This document shows, in pieces, positions 43,227 through 52,094 of a DNA stretch of 64,000 bases (its first letter is position 1; each line of letters starts with the position of its first letter). Below the pieces are notes generated by a model that saw only the letters and a program-made list of their open reading frames with translations, was not told the DNA's origin and made no database searches. The DNA lies in contig CP014761.1 of NCBI GenBank assembly GCA_001647635.1, positions 868,001 through 932,000 of the forward strand, written 5' to 3'. The translations under genes were made by a program, and so were the position numbers. Source of the DNA: Leifsonia xyli (GTDB lineage Bacteria > Actinomycetota > Actinomycetes > Actinomycetales > Microbacteriaceae).

Positions 43227-43718
43227 TCAGAACCAGTCGGACTCGCGCACCTGCTTCATCGCCTCGCGCCGGCTCTCCTTGTCGAGGCGGTCGAGGTAGA
43301 GCTTGCCGTCGAGGTGGTCGGTCTCGTGCTGGAGCGCCTGCGCGAGGACACCGGTGCCGGCGACCTCGATCGGGTTGCCGTCGAGGTCGACGCCGGTCAC
43401 ACGGGCGTACGGGTAGCGCAGGGTCTTGAACCAGAGGCCCGGGACGGAGAGGCAGCCCTCGTCCATCAGCTCCGGCTCCCCCGACACCTCGGCCAGGACG
43501 GGGTTGATCACGTAGCCGACCTGGCCATCCACGTTGTAGCTGAAGGCGCGCTCGTTGACGCCGATCTGCGGAGCGGCGACGCCGGCGCGTCCGGGCGGCA
43601 GGACGCTGTCGACCAGGTCCTCGACGAGGCCGCGGACGCCGTCGTCGATGTCGCCGATCGGCTCCGACGGGGTCTTCAGCACGGGGTCGCCGAACAGGCG
43701 GATCTGGCGTTCGGTCAC
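43227..43718 (-). CDS. def: Peptide deformylase
   Basis: Peptide deformylase removes the formyl group from new proteins' N-terminal methionine. The 163-residue product contains the three family motifs: [19 protein letters not shown] with the metal cysteine, and [11 protein letters not shown] with the HEXXH-type metal histidines. The GTG start at 43718 follows a GAGGAG ribosome binding site at good spacing. A longer reading frame upstream was rejected because it overlaps the next gene and does not resemble the family. Confidence 0.95.
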   Translation of the reverse strand: MTERQIRLFGDPVLKTPSEPIGDIDDGVRGLVEDLVDSVLPPGRAGVAAPQIGVNERAFSYNVDGQVGYVINPVLAEVSGEPELMDEGCLSVPGLWFKTLRYPYARVTGVDLDGNPIEVAGTGVLAQALQHETDHLDGKLYLDRLDKESRREAMKQVRESDWF

Positions 43719-43750
43719 AGGTACTCCTCGAAACGGCGGGATGGACGGGG

Positions 43751-45091
43751 TCAGTCGCGTTCGGCCGGCAGGCCCTCGACCACGAGGGCGGCCAGCGTGC
43801 GGGCGGAGAGGCGCGTCAGCGGCTTGAGGTCCTTCCACGACACCACGGAGCCCGCGGCCAGCTGCGGGTCGTACGGGATGCGCACGATTTCGCGGACGCG
43901 CGACCGGAAGTGCGCCTCGATCTCCTCCAGCTTGACCAGGTTGGTGGCGTGCGTGGCGGTGTTCAGCGCGACGACGGCGTTGCGGACGAGGTCGCCGTAG
44001 CCGTTCGCCTCGAGCCAGGTCAGGGTCTCGGACGCGAGACGCGCCTCATCCACGCTGCCGCCGGAGACGATGACGAGCGAGTCGGCGCGCTGCAGAGTCG
44101 CCCGCATGACCGAGTGGACGATGCCGGTGCCGCAGTCGGTGAGCACGATCGAGTAGAAGCGCGCCGAGAGGTCGGCGACGACGTTGTAGTCGTTCTCGTC
44201 GAACGCCTCGGAGAGCATCGGGTCGGTGTCGGACGCGAGGATGTCGAGGCGCGTCTCATCGCGCGAGACGAGCGTCGAGAAGTCGGTGAAGCCGCCGATG
44301 CTCGCGGCCTTGTGCACCACGTCCCGGACCGTCGAGCGCGTCTGGCGCGGCACGCGCTCGGACAGCGTCCCGCGGTCGGGGTTCGCGTCGATCGCGATGA
44401 TGCGGTCCTCGCGGGCCGAGGCGAGCGCCATCCCGAGCAGCGTGGTCACGGTGGTCTTGCCGACGCCGCCCTTGCGCGTGAGCACGGGCACGAAGCGCGC
44501 GCCGCCCTCCAGCTGCTTCTGGATGCGGTGGTCGAGCTCCTTGCGGGCGCGCACCTTGGCGGAGTCGCCGAGGTTCACGGTGCGGAACGTCACGTTGTAG
44601 ACGAACCGCTGCCACGGACCCTCGGGACCCGGTCGCGTCTTGCGGTTGACCTCGAGGAGGCGGTCGGCGGTCAGCATGGCTGCAGGCTCCGGCTGCACCG
44701 AGTGCTCGCCGCGCAGACGGTCGCGGCGGGAGCCGGCGAACGGCTCCGGGGCCGGGAGCGCGGTGACGGGCTCGGTTGCGCCGTCGGCCGGCTCCGGCGC
44801 GGTCGCGAGCCGCGACGCGACGATCGCGACCGACATGGTCGTCGGCTCGGTCGGCGACGCGACGAACCCCGGGTCGACCGGGACCTCGTCGATCGCCACG
44901 GCGGCCTCGTCCTCCGGCATCTCATGCGGCTGTGCCGGCGGAAGGTCGACGGCGATGCTGAGGTTGGCGTCCACATCGAGCGACGGCAGCGGCTCGAACG
45001 CGGGCGCCGGCGTCAGCTCGTCGTCGGCCGGCACCAGCTCGCGCGCGGTGCGCTCCTCCTCCGGCCGACCGGCATCATGACTCTCGGCCAC
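43751..45091 (-). CDS. MinD/ParA-like P-loop ATPase with long acidic N-terminus
   Basis: This 446-residue protein has a disordered, Glu/Pro/Ala-rich N-terminal region of about 170 residues and then a MinD/ParA-type ATPase with the deviant Walker A motif [16 protein letters not shown]. Further segments [13 protein letters not shown] and [11 protein letters not shown] match Walker A' and B. Such ATPases in actinobacteria act in chromosome segregation, polar positioning or type VII secretion loci, but no such genes adjoin here. The role is unknown. The N-terminus gives no membrane helix. Confidence 0.78.
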   Translation of the reverse strand: MAESHDAGRPEEERTARELVPADDELTPAPAFEPLPSLDVDANLSIAVDLPPAQPHEMPEDEAAVAIDEVPVDPGFVASPTEPTTMSVAIVASRLATAPEPADGATEPVTALPAPEPFAGSRRDRLRGEHSVQPEPAAMLTADRLLEVNRKTRPGPEGPWQRFVYNVTFRTVNLGDSAKVRARKELDHRIQKQLEGGARFVPVLTRKGGVGKTTVTTLLGMALASAREDRIIAIDANPDRGTLSERVPRQTRSTVRDVVHKAASIGGFTDFSTLVSRDETRLDILASDTDPMLSEAFDENDYNVVADLSARFYSIVLTDCGTGIVHSVMRATLQRADSLVIVSGGSVDEARLASETLTWLEANGYGDLVRNAVVALNTATHATNLVKLEEIEAHFRSRVREIVRIPYDPQLAAGSVVSWKDLKPLTRLSARTLAALVVEGLPAERD

Positions 45092-45156
45092 GTCGTCGCA
45101 TTCTCCTTCTGCCGCGGGTGGGTCCCGCGACTCGTCATTGTAGGCCGTCGACCCGC

Positions 45157-48100
45157 TCAGGCGGGCTGGATGACCACGATAAGGTCACCCGCGTCCACCT
45201 GCTGGGTCTTCGGGATCGCGAGCCGCTCGACCGTGCCGGCGATGGGGGTCGTGATCGCGGCCTCCATCTTCATCGCCTCGATGGAGGCGACCGCCTGGCC
45301 CGCCGCAACCTGATCGCCGATCGCGACCTGCAGGGTCACGACGCCCGAGAACGGTGCGGCGATGTGCCCCGGCTTGGCCGTGTCCGCCTTCTCGGCGGCC
45401 TTCGACTCGACCGTAATGCTGCGGTCGCGCACGAACACCGGCCGCAATTGGCCGTTGAGCGTGGTCATGACCGTGCGCATGCCCTTCTCGTCGGCCTCGC
45501 CGATCGCCTCGAGCCCGAGGTAGAGGCGCACGCCGCGGCTGAACTCGATGACGTGCTCGCTGCCCTGCTTGAGCCCGTAGAGGTAGTCGAGGGAGTCCAC
45601 CACCGAGAGGTCGCCGAACAGCTCGCGCATCTGCTCGTAGATGCGGGTCGGCGCGGGGAACAGCAGGCGGTTCAGGGTCGCCCGGCGCTCCTCGCTCGAT
45701 CCCTCCAGCGCGGAGGCGTCGTCGGCGGAGAGGTCCTCCACGCCGACCTTGACCGTCTTGCCCGCCAGCACCTTGGTGCGGAAGGGCTCCGGCCAGCCGC
45801 CGGGCAGCTCGCCCAGCTCGCCCGCCATGAAGCCGACCACCGAGTCCGGGATGTCGTAGTTCTGCGGGTTCTCGGCGAAGTCGTCGGGGTCGGCCTTCAC
45901 CGCGGCCAGGTGCAGCGCGAGGTCGCCGACGACCTTGGACGACGGCGTCACCTTCGGGATGCGGCCCAGGATGCGGTTCGCGGCCGCGTACATGTCCTCG
46001 ACGAGCTCGAAGTCCTCCGCGAGGCCCAGCGCCTTCGCCTGCTGGCGCAGGTTGGAGAGCTGGCCGCCGGGGATCTCGTGCTTGTACACGCGACCCGTGG
46101 GGCCGGGCAGGCCCGACTCGAACGGACGGTAGACCTGGCGCACGGCCTCCCAGTAGGGCTCGAGGTCTTCGACCGCGGAGAGCGAGATGCCGGTGTCGCG
46201 CTCGGTGTGCGCGAGGGCGGCGACGAGGGCGGAGGCGCTCGGCTGGCTGGTGGTTCCGGCCATCGGGGCGCTCGCCACATCCACCGCGTCCGCTCCGGCG
46301 CGCGAGGCCGCGAGCAGCGTGGCCAGCTGGCCGCCCGGGGTGTCGTGCGTGTGCACGTGCACCGGCAGGTCGAACCGCTCGCGGAACGCCGCGACCAGCT
46401 TCTCGGCCGCGGCCGGGCGCAGCAGGCCCGCCATGTCCTTGACCGCGAGGATGTGCGCGCCCGACTCGACGATCTGCTCCGCGAGGCGCAGGTAGTAGTC
46501 GAGCGTGTACAGGTCTTCGGCCGGGTCGAGCAGGTCGCCGGTGTAGCAGACGGCGACCTCGGCGATCGAGGAGCCGGTGGCGAGCACCGACTCGATGGCG
46601 GGGCGCATCTGCGACACGTCGTTGAGGGCGTCGAAGATGCGGAAGATGTCGACGCCGGTCGCCGCGGCCTCGCGCACGAAGGCGTCGGTCACCTGCGTCG
46701 GGTACGGCGTGTACCCGACGGTGTTGCGGCCGCGGAGCAGCATCTGGATGTTGATGTTCGGCAGCGCCTCGCGCAGCGTCGCCAGACGCTCCCACGGGTC
46801 CTCGCCGAGGAAGCGCAGCGCGACGTCGTAGGTCGCACCTCCCCAGGCCTCGACCGAGAGCAGCTCGGGCGTCATGCGCGCCACGTAGGGCGCGACCGCG
46901 ACGAGGTCGCGGGTGCGGACGCGGGTCGCGAGCAGCGACTGGTGTGCGTCGCGGAACGTGGTCTCGGTGACAGCGAGGGCCTTCTGCGCGCGCAGCGCCT
47001 CCGCGAAGCCCTTCGGGCCCAGCTCGAGCAGGCGCTGACGCGAGCCTGCGGGGGCCGGGGCGCTGAGGTCGATGTGCGGCAGCTTCTCGACCGGGTCGGC
47101 GGTCTGCGGACGCGGGCCGTTCGGCTGGTTGACGGTGACGTCGGCGAGCCAGTTGAGGACCTTCGTGCCGCGGTCCTTCGAGGCGCGGCCGCGGAACAGC
47201 TCCGGGCGCTCCTCGATGAAGGAGGTGGAGACGTTGCCGGCGATGAAGTCCGGGTCCTCCATCACGGCCTGCAGGAACGGGATGTTCGTGGCGACGCCGC
47301 GGACGCGGAACTCGGCCAGCGCCCGGCGGGCGCGCAGCACGGCGGCCGGGAAGTCACGGCCGCGGGTGATCAGCTTCGCGAGCATGGAGTCGAAGTGCGG
47401 GCTGATCTGGGCGCCCGGGTTGATCGTGCCGCCGTCGAGGCGGATGCCGGCGCCGCCCGGCGAGCGGTACGTCGTGATCTTGCCGGTGTCGGGCCGGAAG
47501 CCCGCGGTCGGGTCCTCGGTGGTGATGCGGCACTGCAGGGCGGCGCCGCGCATCTGGACGCTGTCCTGGCTCAGTCCGAGGTCGGCCAGCGACTCGCCCG
47601 CCGCGATGCGGATCTGCGACTGCACCAGGTCGACGTCGGTGATCTCCTCCGTGACCGTGTGCTCGACCTGGATGCGCGGGTTCATCTCGATGAACACGTG
47701 CTGGCCGGCGCGCTCGCCCGCGGTGTCGAGCAGGAACTCGACCGTGCCAGCGTTCTCGTAGTTGATCGACTTCGCGAACGCGATGGCGTCCCGGTAGAGC
47801 GCCTGACGGATGTCGTCGGAGAGGTTCGGGGCCGGGGCGATCTCGACCACCTTCTGGTGGCGGCGCTGGACCGAGCAGTCGCGCTCGAACAGGTGGATGG
47901 TGTCCCCCGAGCCGTCGGCGAGGATCTGCACCTCGATGTGACGCGGACGGAGCACCGCCTGCTCCAGGAACATGGTGGGGTCGCCGAACGCGCTGTCCGC
48001 CTCGCGCATGGCCTCTTCGAGGGCCGGGCGCAGCTCCTCCTTGGTCGCGACGCGACGCATCCCGCGGCCGCCGCCGCCGGCGACCGCCTTGGCGAAGATG

Positions 48101-48561
48101 GGGAACCCGATGGCGTCGGCGCCCGCCAGCAGCTCGTCGATGTCGCGCGACGGCGGGGTCGACTTGAGCACGGGGACGCCCGCGGCGATGGCGTGCTCCT
48201 TGGCGGTCACCTTGTTGCCGGCCATCTCGAGCACCTCGGCGCGCGGGCCGATGAAGGCGATGCCGGCCGCGCGGGCGGCCTCGGCGAGCTCGGGGTTCTC
48301 GGAGAGGAAGCCGTAGCCCGGGTAGATGGCGTCGGCGCCGGACTCCTGCGCGACGCGGATGATCTCCGCCACATCGAGGTAGGCGCGGACCGGGTGCCCG
48401 GGCTCGCCGATCTGGTACGCCTCGTCCGCCTTCAGCCGGTGCATCGAGTTGCGATCCTCGTACGGGAACACGGCGACGGTCTGGGCGCCCAGCTCATATG
48501 CGGCCCGGAAGGCCCGGATGGCGATTTCACCGCGGTTGGCAACGAGGATCTTTCGGAACAT
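45157..48561 (-). CDS. pyc: Pyruvate carboxylase
   Basis: This 1134-residue biotin enzyme carboxylates pyruvate to oxaloacetate to refill the TCA cycle. The biotin carboxylase domain starts FRKILVANRGEIAIRAFRAAYE (residues 1-450) with an ATP-grasp region. The carboxyltransferase domain follows with RDAHQSLLATRVRT and DMAGLLRPAAAEKL. The C-terminal biotin domain carries IEAMKMEAAI, where the lysine is biotinylated. The ATG at 48561 was chosen because family similarity begins there. It is divergent from the ParA-like gene. Confidence 0.98.
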   Translation of the reverse strand: MFRKILVANRGEIAIRAFRAAYELGAQTVAVFPYEDRNSMHRLKADEAYQIGEPGHPVRAYLDVAEIIRVAQESGADAIYPGYGFLSENPELAEAARAAGIAFIGPRAEVLEMAGNKVTAKEHAIAAGVPVLKSTPPSRDIDELLAGADAIGFPIFAKAVAGGGGRGMRRVATKEELRPALEEAMREADSAFGDPTMFLEQAVLRPRHIEVQILADGSGDTIHLFERDCSVQRRHQKVVEIAPAPNLSDDIRQALYRDAIAFAKSINYENAGTVEFLLDTAGERAGQHVFIEMNPRIQVEHTVTEEITDVDLVQSQIRIAAGESLADLGLSQDSVQMRGAALQCRITTEDPTAGFRPDTGKITTYRSPGGAGIRLDGGTINPGAQISPHFDSMLAKLITRGRDFPAAVLRARRALAEFRVRGVATNIPFLQAVMEDPDFIAGNVSTSFIEERPELFRGRASKDRGTKVLNWLADVTVNQPNGPRPQTADPVEKLPHIDLSAPAPAGSRQRLLELGPKGFAEALRAQKALAVTETTFRDAHQSLLATRVRTRDLVAVAPYVARMTPELLSVEAWGGATYDVALRFLGEDPWERLATLREALPNINIQMLLRGRNTVGYTPYPTQVTDAFVREAAATGVDIFRIFDALNDVSQMRPAIESVLATGSSIAEVAVCYTGDLLDPAEDLYTLDYYLRLAEQIVESGAHILAVKDMAGLLRPAAAEKLVAAFRERFDLPVHVHTHDTPGGQLATLLAASRAGADAVDVASAPMAGTTSQPSASALVAALAHTERDTGISLSAVEDLEPYWEAVRQVYRPFESGLPGPTGRVYKHEIPGGQLSNLRQQAKALGLAEDFELVEDMYAAANRILGRIPKVTPSSKVVGDLALHLAAVKADPDDFAENPQNYDIPDSVVGFMAGELGELPGGWPEPFRTKVLAGKTVKVGVEDLSADDASALEGSSEERRATLNRLLFPAPTRIYEQMRELFGDLSVVDSLDYLYGLKQGSEHVIEFSRGVRLYLGLEAIGEADEKGMRTVMTTLNGQLRPVFVRDRSITVESKAAEKADTAKPGHIAAPFSGVVTLQVAIGDQVAAGQAVASIEAMKMEAAITTPIAGTVERLAIPKTQQVDAGDLIVVIQPA

Positions 48562-48631
48562 GGGGACCTTTCGAGCAGGGGTGATCACCACACAGCAAAC
48601 GGTTAGGTTCTCTAAGACTAGTGAAGGTAAC

Positions 48632-49449
48632 GTGGCTCTCGTGCACGTACTCAGCGTTAGCTCCCTCAAGGGCGGTGTCGGTAAGACCACTGTGACGCTC
48701 GGTCTGGCGTCCGCGGCGTTCGCCAAAGGGCTGCGCACTCTGGTCGTCGACCTCGATCCGCAGTCGGACGTCTCGACCGGCATGGACATCCAGGTCGCCG
48801 GTCACCTCAACGTCGCCGACGTGCTCGCCTCCCCCAAGGAGAAGATCGTGCGCGCGGCGATCGCGCCGTCCGGCTGGACGAAGGGCCGCTCCGGCACGAT
48901 CGACGTGATGATCGGCAGCCCGTCGGCGATCAACTTCGACGGCCCGCACCCGAGCATCCGTGACATCTGGAAGCTCGAGGAGGCGCTTGCGAACGTCGAG
49001 CACGACTACGAGTTGGTGCTGATCGACTGCGCGCCGTCCCTCAACGCGCTGACCCGCACGGCCTGGGCCGCGAGCGACCGCGTCGCCGTGGTGACCGAGC
49101 CGGGCCTGTTCTCCGTCGCGGCCGCCGACCGCGCGCTGCGCGCGATCGAGGAGATCCGCCGTGGTCTGTCACCGCGCCTCCAGCCGCTGGGCATCATCGT
49201 CAACCGTGCGCGCGTGCAGTCGCTGGAGCACCAGTTCCGCATCAAGGAGCTGCGCGACATGTTCGGCCCGCTCGTGCTCTCCCCCAGCTGCCGGAGCGCA
49301 CGTCGCTGCAGCAGGCGCAGGGCGCGGCGAAGCCGCTGCACGTCTGGCCGGGCGAGAGCGCGCAGGAGATGGCGCACAACTTCGACCTGCTGCTCGAGCG
49401 CGTGCTGCGCACCGCTCGCCTCGGCGAATACGCGACCGCCCAGTCCTGA
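48632..49449 (+). pseudogene. ParA-like ATPase, interrupted by one frameshift
   Basis: The start at GTG 48632 follows GAAGGTAAC. The protein has a ParA/MinD Walker [16 protein letters not shown], then VVDLDPQSDVSTG and LVLIDCAPSLNAL, so it is a chromosome-partition-type ATPase. At the C run 49281-49285 the frame breaks. Adding one C restores a continuous C-terminus (QLPERTSLQQAQGAAKPLHVW, then a stop at 49447). The gene as written is truncated. It is either a homopolymer sequencing error or a real lesion. It converges on a MerR gene, with a long hairpin between them. No ParB gene is seen. Confidence 0.82.
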
Positions 49450-49466
49450 GCCCCGCCTCCCGGCGC

Positions 49467-49553
49467 CTCCCCACCCCCGCGAAGTGCAGCTTGTTGCGCA
49501 CTCGAACGGCGTGTCGAGCGCAACTAGCTGCACTTCGAGCGCGGTGGGAGGGG
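49467..49553. terminator. Long imperfect hairpin between parA-like and merR genes
   Basis: The left arm at 49481-49505 starts GAAGTGCAGCTTGTTGCGC, and the right arm at 49514-49536 is its near reverse complement (one mismatch and a two-base insertion). Outer flanks CCCACCC and GGTGGGAGG add further pairing. It lies between two convergent genes and probably terminates both. Confidence 0.7.
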
Positions 49554-49576
49554 GATGCGCGGCGGGCGCGAGCGCG

Positions 49577-50128
49577 TCAGGAGGCGCGGGTGCGCGCGGC
49601 GCGACGAGCGGCGAGCTCGTCCATGGCGTCAGGCTGGGTGTCGAGCTCGACGAGGCTGGTCTCCACCTCGCGGAGGACCTTGCCGACCGCGATGCCGAAG
49701 ACGCCCTGCCCACGGCTGACCAGGTCGATCACCTCGTCGTTCGAGGTGCAGAGGTAGACGCTCGCGCCGTCGCTCATCAGCGTGGTCTGCGCGAGGTCGT
49801 TCACGCCCGACTCTCGGAGCTGGTTGACCGCGGTGCGGATCTGCTGCAGCGAGATGCCGGTGTCGAGGAGGCGCTTCACGAGCTTGAGCACGAGGATGTC
49901 GCGGAAGCCGTACAGGCGCTGCGAGCCGGAACCGGCGGCGCCGCGGACGGTCGGCTCGACGAGGCCCGTCCGGGCCCAGTAGTCGAGCTGCCGGTAGGAG
50001 ATGCCGGCGGCGCGGGCGGCGACCGCGCCGCGGTAGCCGTTCACGTCGTCCATCTCGGGCAGGCCGTCGGTGAAGAGCAGGCCCAGGTCGTAGCGGGAGG
50101 CGCCGTCGTCACGACTCAGTTCGCTCAT
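49577..50128 (-). CDS. MerR family transcriptional regulator (Rv1830-like)
   Basis: This 183-residue regulator has a MerR-type winged helix-turn-helix (AAGISYRQLDYWARTGLVEPTVR) near residues 40-70, followed by a helical dimerisation region and an effector-like C-terminus (DEVIDLVSRGQGVFGIAVGKV). Gene order near garA and ftsR matches Rv1830 in mycobacteria. The inducer and targets are unknown. It lacks a metal-binding cysteine set, so it is not a metal-sensing MerR. Confidence 0.85.
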   Translation of the reverse strand: MSELSRDDGASRYDLGLLFTDGLPEMDDVNGYRGAVAARAAGISYRQLDYWARTGLVEPTVRGAAGSGSQRLYGFRDILVLKLVKRLLDTGISLQQIRTAVNQLRESGVNDLAQTTLMSDGASVYLCTSNDEVIDLVSRGQGVFGIAVGKVLREVETSLVELDTQPDAMDELAARRAARTRAS

Positions 50129-50261
50129 GAAGATCGCCTCTCACCCGGGTAGTGGATCGCGCGCCGCAACCGCGTCGCTTCATCCACGGTACCCATGCGG
50201 GCGTCGCCGGGCAACGACATCCGTGGTTTCGGCGTCGGCGTGTCGGTCCGGCCGGCCCCGG

Positions 50262-50954
50262 TCACGGCCGAAGCCGGGCGATGGACGACCGGATGATGCT
50301 GCCGCGCACCACGTCGAGCTGGGCCGCGATCTCGCGGGCGAGCTCAGCCGTCCGGGCCTTCGCGGTCGCGTCGTTCCGCCGCGCGATCGGCACCAGGGCC
50401 GTCTCGATCAGGCCGATCTCGCGCTCCGCGGCCGCGCGGAAACCGCGTAGGTGCCGGGGCTCGATGCCGTTCCGCCGCAGCTCCGCCAGGGCGCGGAGCA
50501 CCGTCAGCGCCTCATCGCCGTAGGAATCGGAGGCGGGGATAAGCGACGCGCTCACGGAGTCCTGGAGCAGCTCGGCGTCGGCTCCGGCCTCGCGGAGGAG
50601 GTCGTCACGCCGGTAGCGCCGCGACCCGCCGAGAATGGATCCCGCCGGTGCGGTGCCCGGGAAGGCCGGATCGAGTCCCGCGTCGAGGTCGGCGAAGTAC
50701 TTCTTGATGACCTTGAGCGGGAGGTAGTGGTCGCGCTGCATGGCGAGCACCGCCCGCAGCCGCTCCACGTCGAGGGTGGAGAACTTCCGGTACCCGGAGG
50801 CCGTGCGGGCGGGCGAGACCAGCCCGCGCTCCTCCAGGAAGCGCAGCTTCGACGACGACAGGTCCGGGAACTCGGGGCTGAGGCGAGCGAGGACCTGGCC
50901 GATGCTGAGCAGGGCCGGTGCGTCGCCGGCGGCCCGCTGGGCCGGCCGGGCCAC
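50262..50954 (-). CDS. ftsR: FtsR-like MerR family regulator
   Basis: This 230-residue protein resembles FtsR of Corynebacterium glutamicum, a MerR-type activator of ftsZ. The helix-turn-helix spans LLSIGQVLARLSPEFPDLSSSKLRFLEERGLV, with a GYRKFSTLDVERL wing. A Glu/Ala-rich C-terminal half follows. It begins with GTG and overlaps the garA stop by one base, so the two are cotranscribed. It may control ftsZ in this genome too, but no binding site was identified. Confidence 0.8.
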   Translation of the reverse strand: MARPAQRAAGDAPALLSIGQVLARLSPEFPDLSSSKLRFLEERGLVSPARTASGYRKFSTLDVERLRAVLAMQRDHYLPLKVIKKYFADLDAGLDPAFPGTAPAGSILGGSRRYRRDDLLREAGADAELLQDSVSASLIPASDSYGDEALTVLRALAELRRNGIEPRHLRGFRAAAEREIGLIETALVPIARRNDATAKARTAELAREIAAQLDVVRGSIIRSSIARLRP

Positions 50955-51460
50955 TAGCCGTTCGCCGCTGCGGCGAGGTCGTGGCGCGACGCGTAGAACG
51001 TAAGGCGGAACTTGCCGATCTGGACCTCGGCGGAGTCGGCGAGAAGCGCGCTCTCGATACGGACGCCGTCGTAGTACGTGCCGTTCAGCGAGCCCAGGTC
51101 GCGGACCTCGAAGGAGGTGCCGTGCCGCGTGAACTCCGCGTGGCGGCGCGACACGGTCACGTCGTCGAGGAAGATGTCGGCGTTCGGGTGGCGCCCGGCG
51201 GTGGTCACGTCGGCGTCGAGGAGGAACCGCGCCCCCGAGTTCGGACCGCGGCGGACGATGAGCAGCGCCGAGCCGGACGGCAGGGCGGCGATGGCCTCCT
51301 GCTCCTCCGGCGACACCTCGCCCGAGGGGTACATCTTCGAGATGAACTCCTCGCCGAAGCGCGCGGTCGTGTCTTCGTTGCCCGCGGCGTCGCGCAGGGG
51401 GCCCCGAGCGGTGTCGTCGGCTCCGCCGGCCGCAGCGTTCGGGTCAATGTTGTCAGGCAC
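50954..51460 (-). CDS. garA: FHA domain protein GarA/OdhI
   Basis: GarA (OdhI) is an FHA-domain switch that inhibits 2-oxoglutarate dehydrogenase and glutamate enzymes when unphosphorylated. The 168-residue product has a disordered N-terminus with the phosphoacceptor pair T31 and T32 in NEDTTARFGEEF, then an FHA domain with TTAGRHPNADIF, VSRRHAEF and SLNGTYYDG. The GTG at 51460 has an AAGGAGG ribosome binding site. The PASTA kinase PknL at 33958 is one candidate kinase. Confidence 0.9.
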   Translation of the reverse strand: MPDNIDPNAAAGGADDTARGPLRDAAGNEDTTARFGEEFISKMYPSGEVSPEEQEAIAALPSGSALLIVRRGPNSGARFLLDADVTTAGRHPNADIFLDDVTVSRRHAEFTRHGTSFEVRDLGSLNGTYYDGVRIESALLADSAEVQIGKFRLTFYASRHDLAAAANG

Positions 51461-52085
51461 CGTCAACCTCCTTGCGGTCCAGCGTATCGGATCGAGAGCG
51501 GGTGTCATCGGCCGGAAGGCGGATCACGCGGGCGGTTTCACGGATGTAGACCACTCCCGCCCACCAGTACAGGAACGCGCCCCACAGCGCGAAGGCCCAG
51601 CCGAGGGGCAACGAGAACGGCGCGAGCGGGGCGTACGCCTCCCCCAGCATCAGCAGCGGGAGCGCCCAGAACAGGCAGAAAGTGGCCACCTTGCCGAGGT
51701 GGTGCACGGGCAGCGGACCGTAGCCGTGGTTCGCGAGGATGACGCCGAGGACGACGAGCATCACATCCCGCGCCACGATCACAAGGAACAGCCACCAGGG
51801 GATGACCTCGCGCCAGCACAGGCCGATGAGCGCGGCGAAGATGTAGAGCCGGTCGGCGGCCGGATCGAGCAGCTGGCCGAGCCGCGACACCTGGTTCAGG
51901 CGCCGTGCGAGCCAGCCGTCGAGGAAGTCGGTGACGCTCGAGACGACGAGCACGAGGAGGGCGAGTCCGTCCTCTCCGATGACGATCAGCCAGAGGAACA
52001 CGGGCACGAGGGCGAGCCGGAAGAAGCTGAGCACGTTGGGGATCGTCCAGACCCGCGAGCTCACCACGACGCGTGCACCCTCCAC
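51453..52085 (-). CDS. CDP-alcohol phosphatidyltransferase family protein
   Basis: This 210-residue integral membrane enzyme joins a CDP-activated lipid to an alcohol. The class signature DFLDGWLARRLNQVSRLGQL is followed by DPAADR, giving the DG..AR....G...D...D pattern with intact metal aspartates. Several hydrophobic segments are present. It is probably a phosphatidylglycerol phosphate synthase or cardiolipin synthase homologue, but the acceptor cannot be fixed by eye. It is the first gene of the garA-ftsR operon and overlaps garA by 8 bases. Confidence 0.87.
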   Translation of the reverse strand: MEGARVVVSSRVWTIPNVLSFFRLALVPVFLWLIVIGEDGLALLVLVVSSVTDFLDGWLARRLNQVSRLGQLLDPAADRLYIFAALIGLCWREVIPWWLFLVIVARDVMLVVLGVILANHGYGPLPVHHLGKVATFCLFWALPLLMLGEAYAPLAPFSLPLGWAFALWGAFLYWWAGVVYIRETARVIRLPADDTRSRSDTLDRKEVDGA

Positions 52086-52094
52086 AGATCGAGT

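Noticed and set aside
43719..43838. Extended def N-terminus
   Set aside because: It overlaps the MinD-like gene and does not resemble peptide deformylase. The GTG at 43718 has a GAGGAG site.
45118..48606. Plus-strand reading frame of more than 1100 codons opposite pyc
   Set aside because: It is a shadow of pyruvate carboxylase. The translated sequence is Arg/Ala/Gly/Leu-rich and matches no family.
48632..49449. Programmed frameshift in the ParA-like gene
   Set aside because: There is no slippery heptamer, nearby Shine-Dalgarno signal or pseudoknot. A single base in a C run explains the break.
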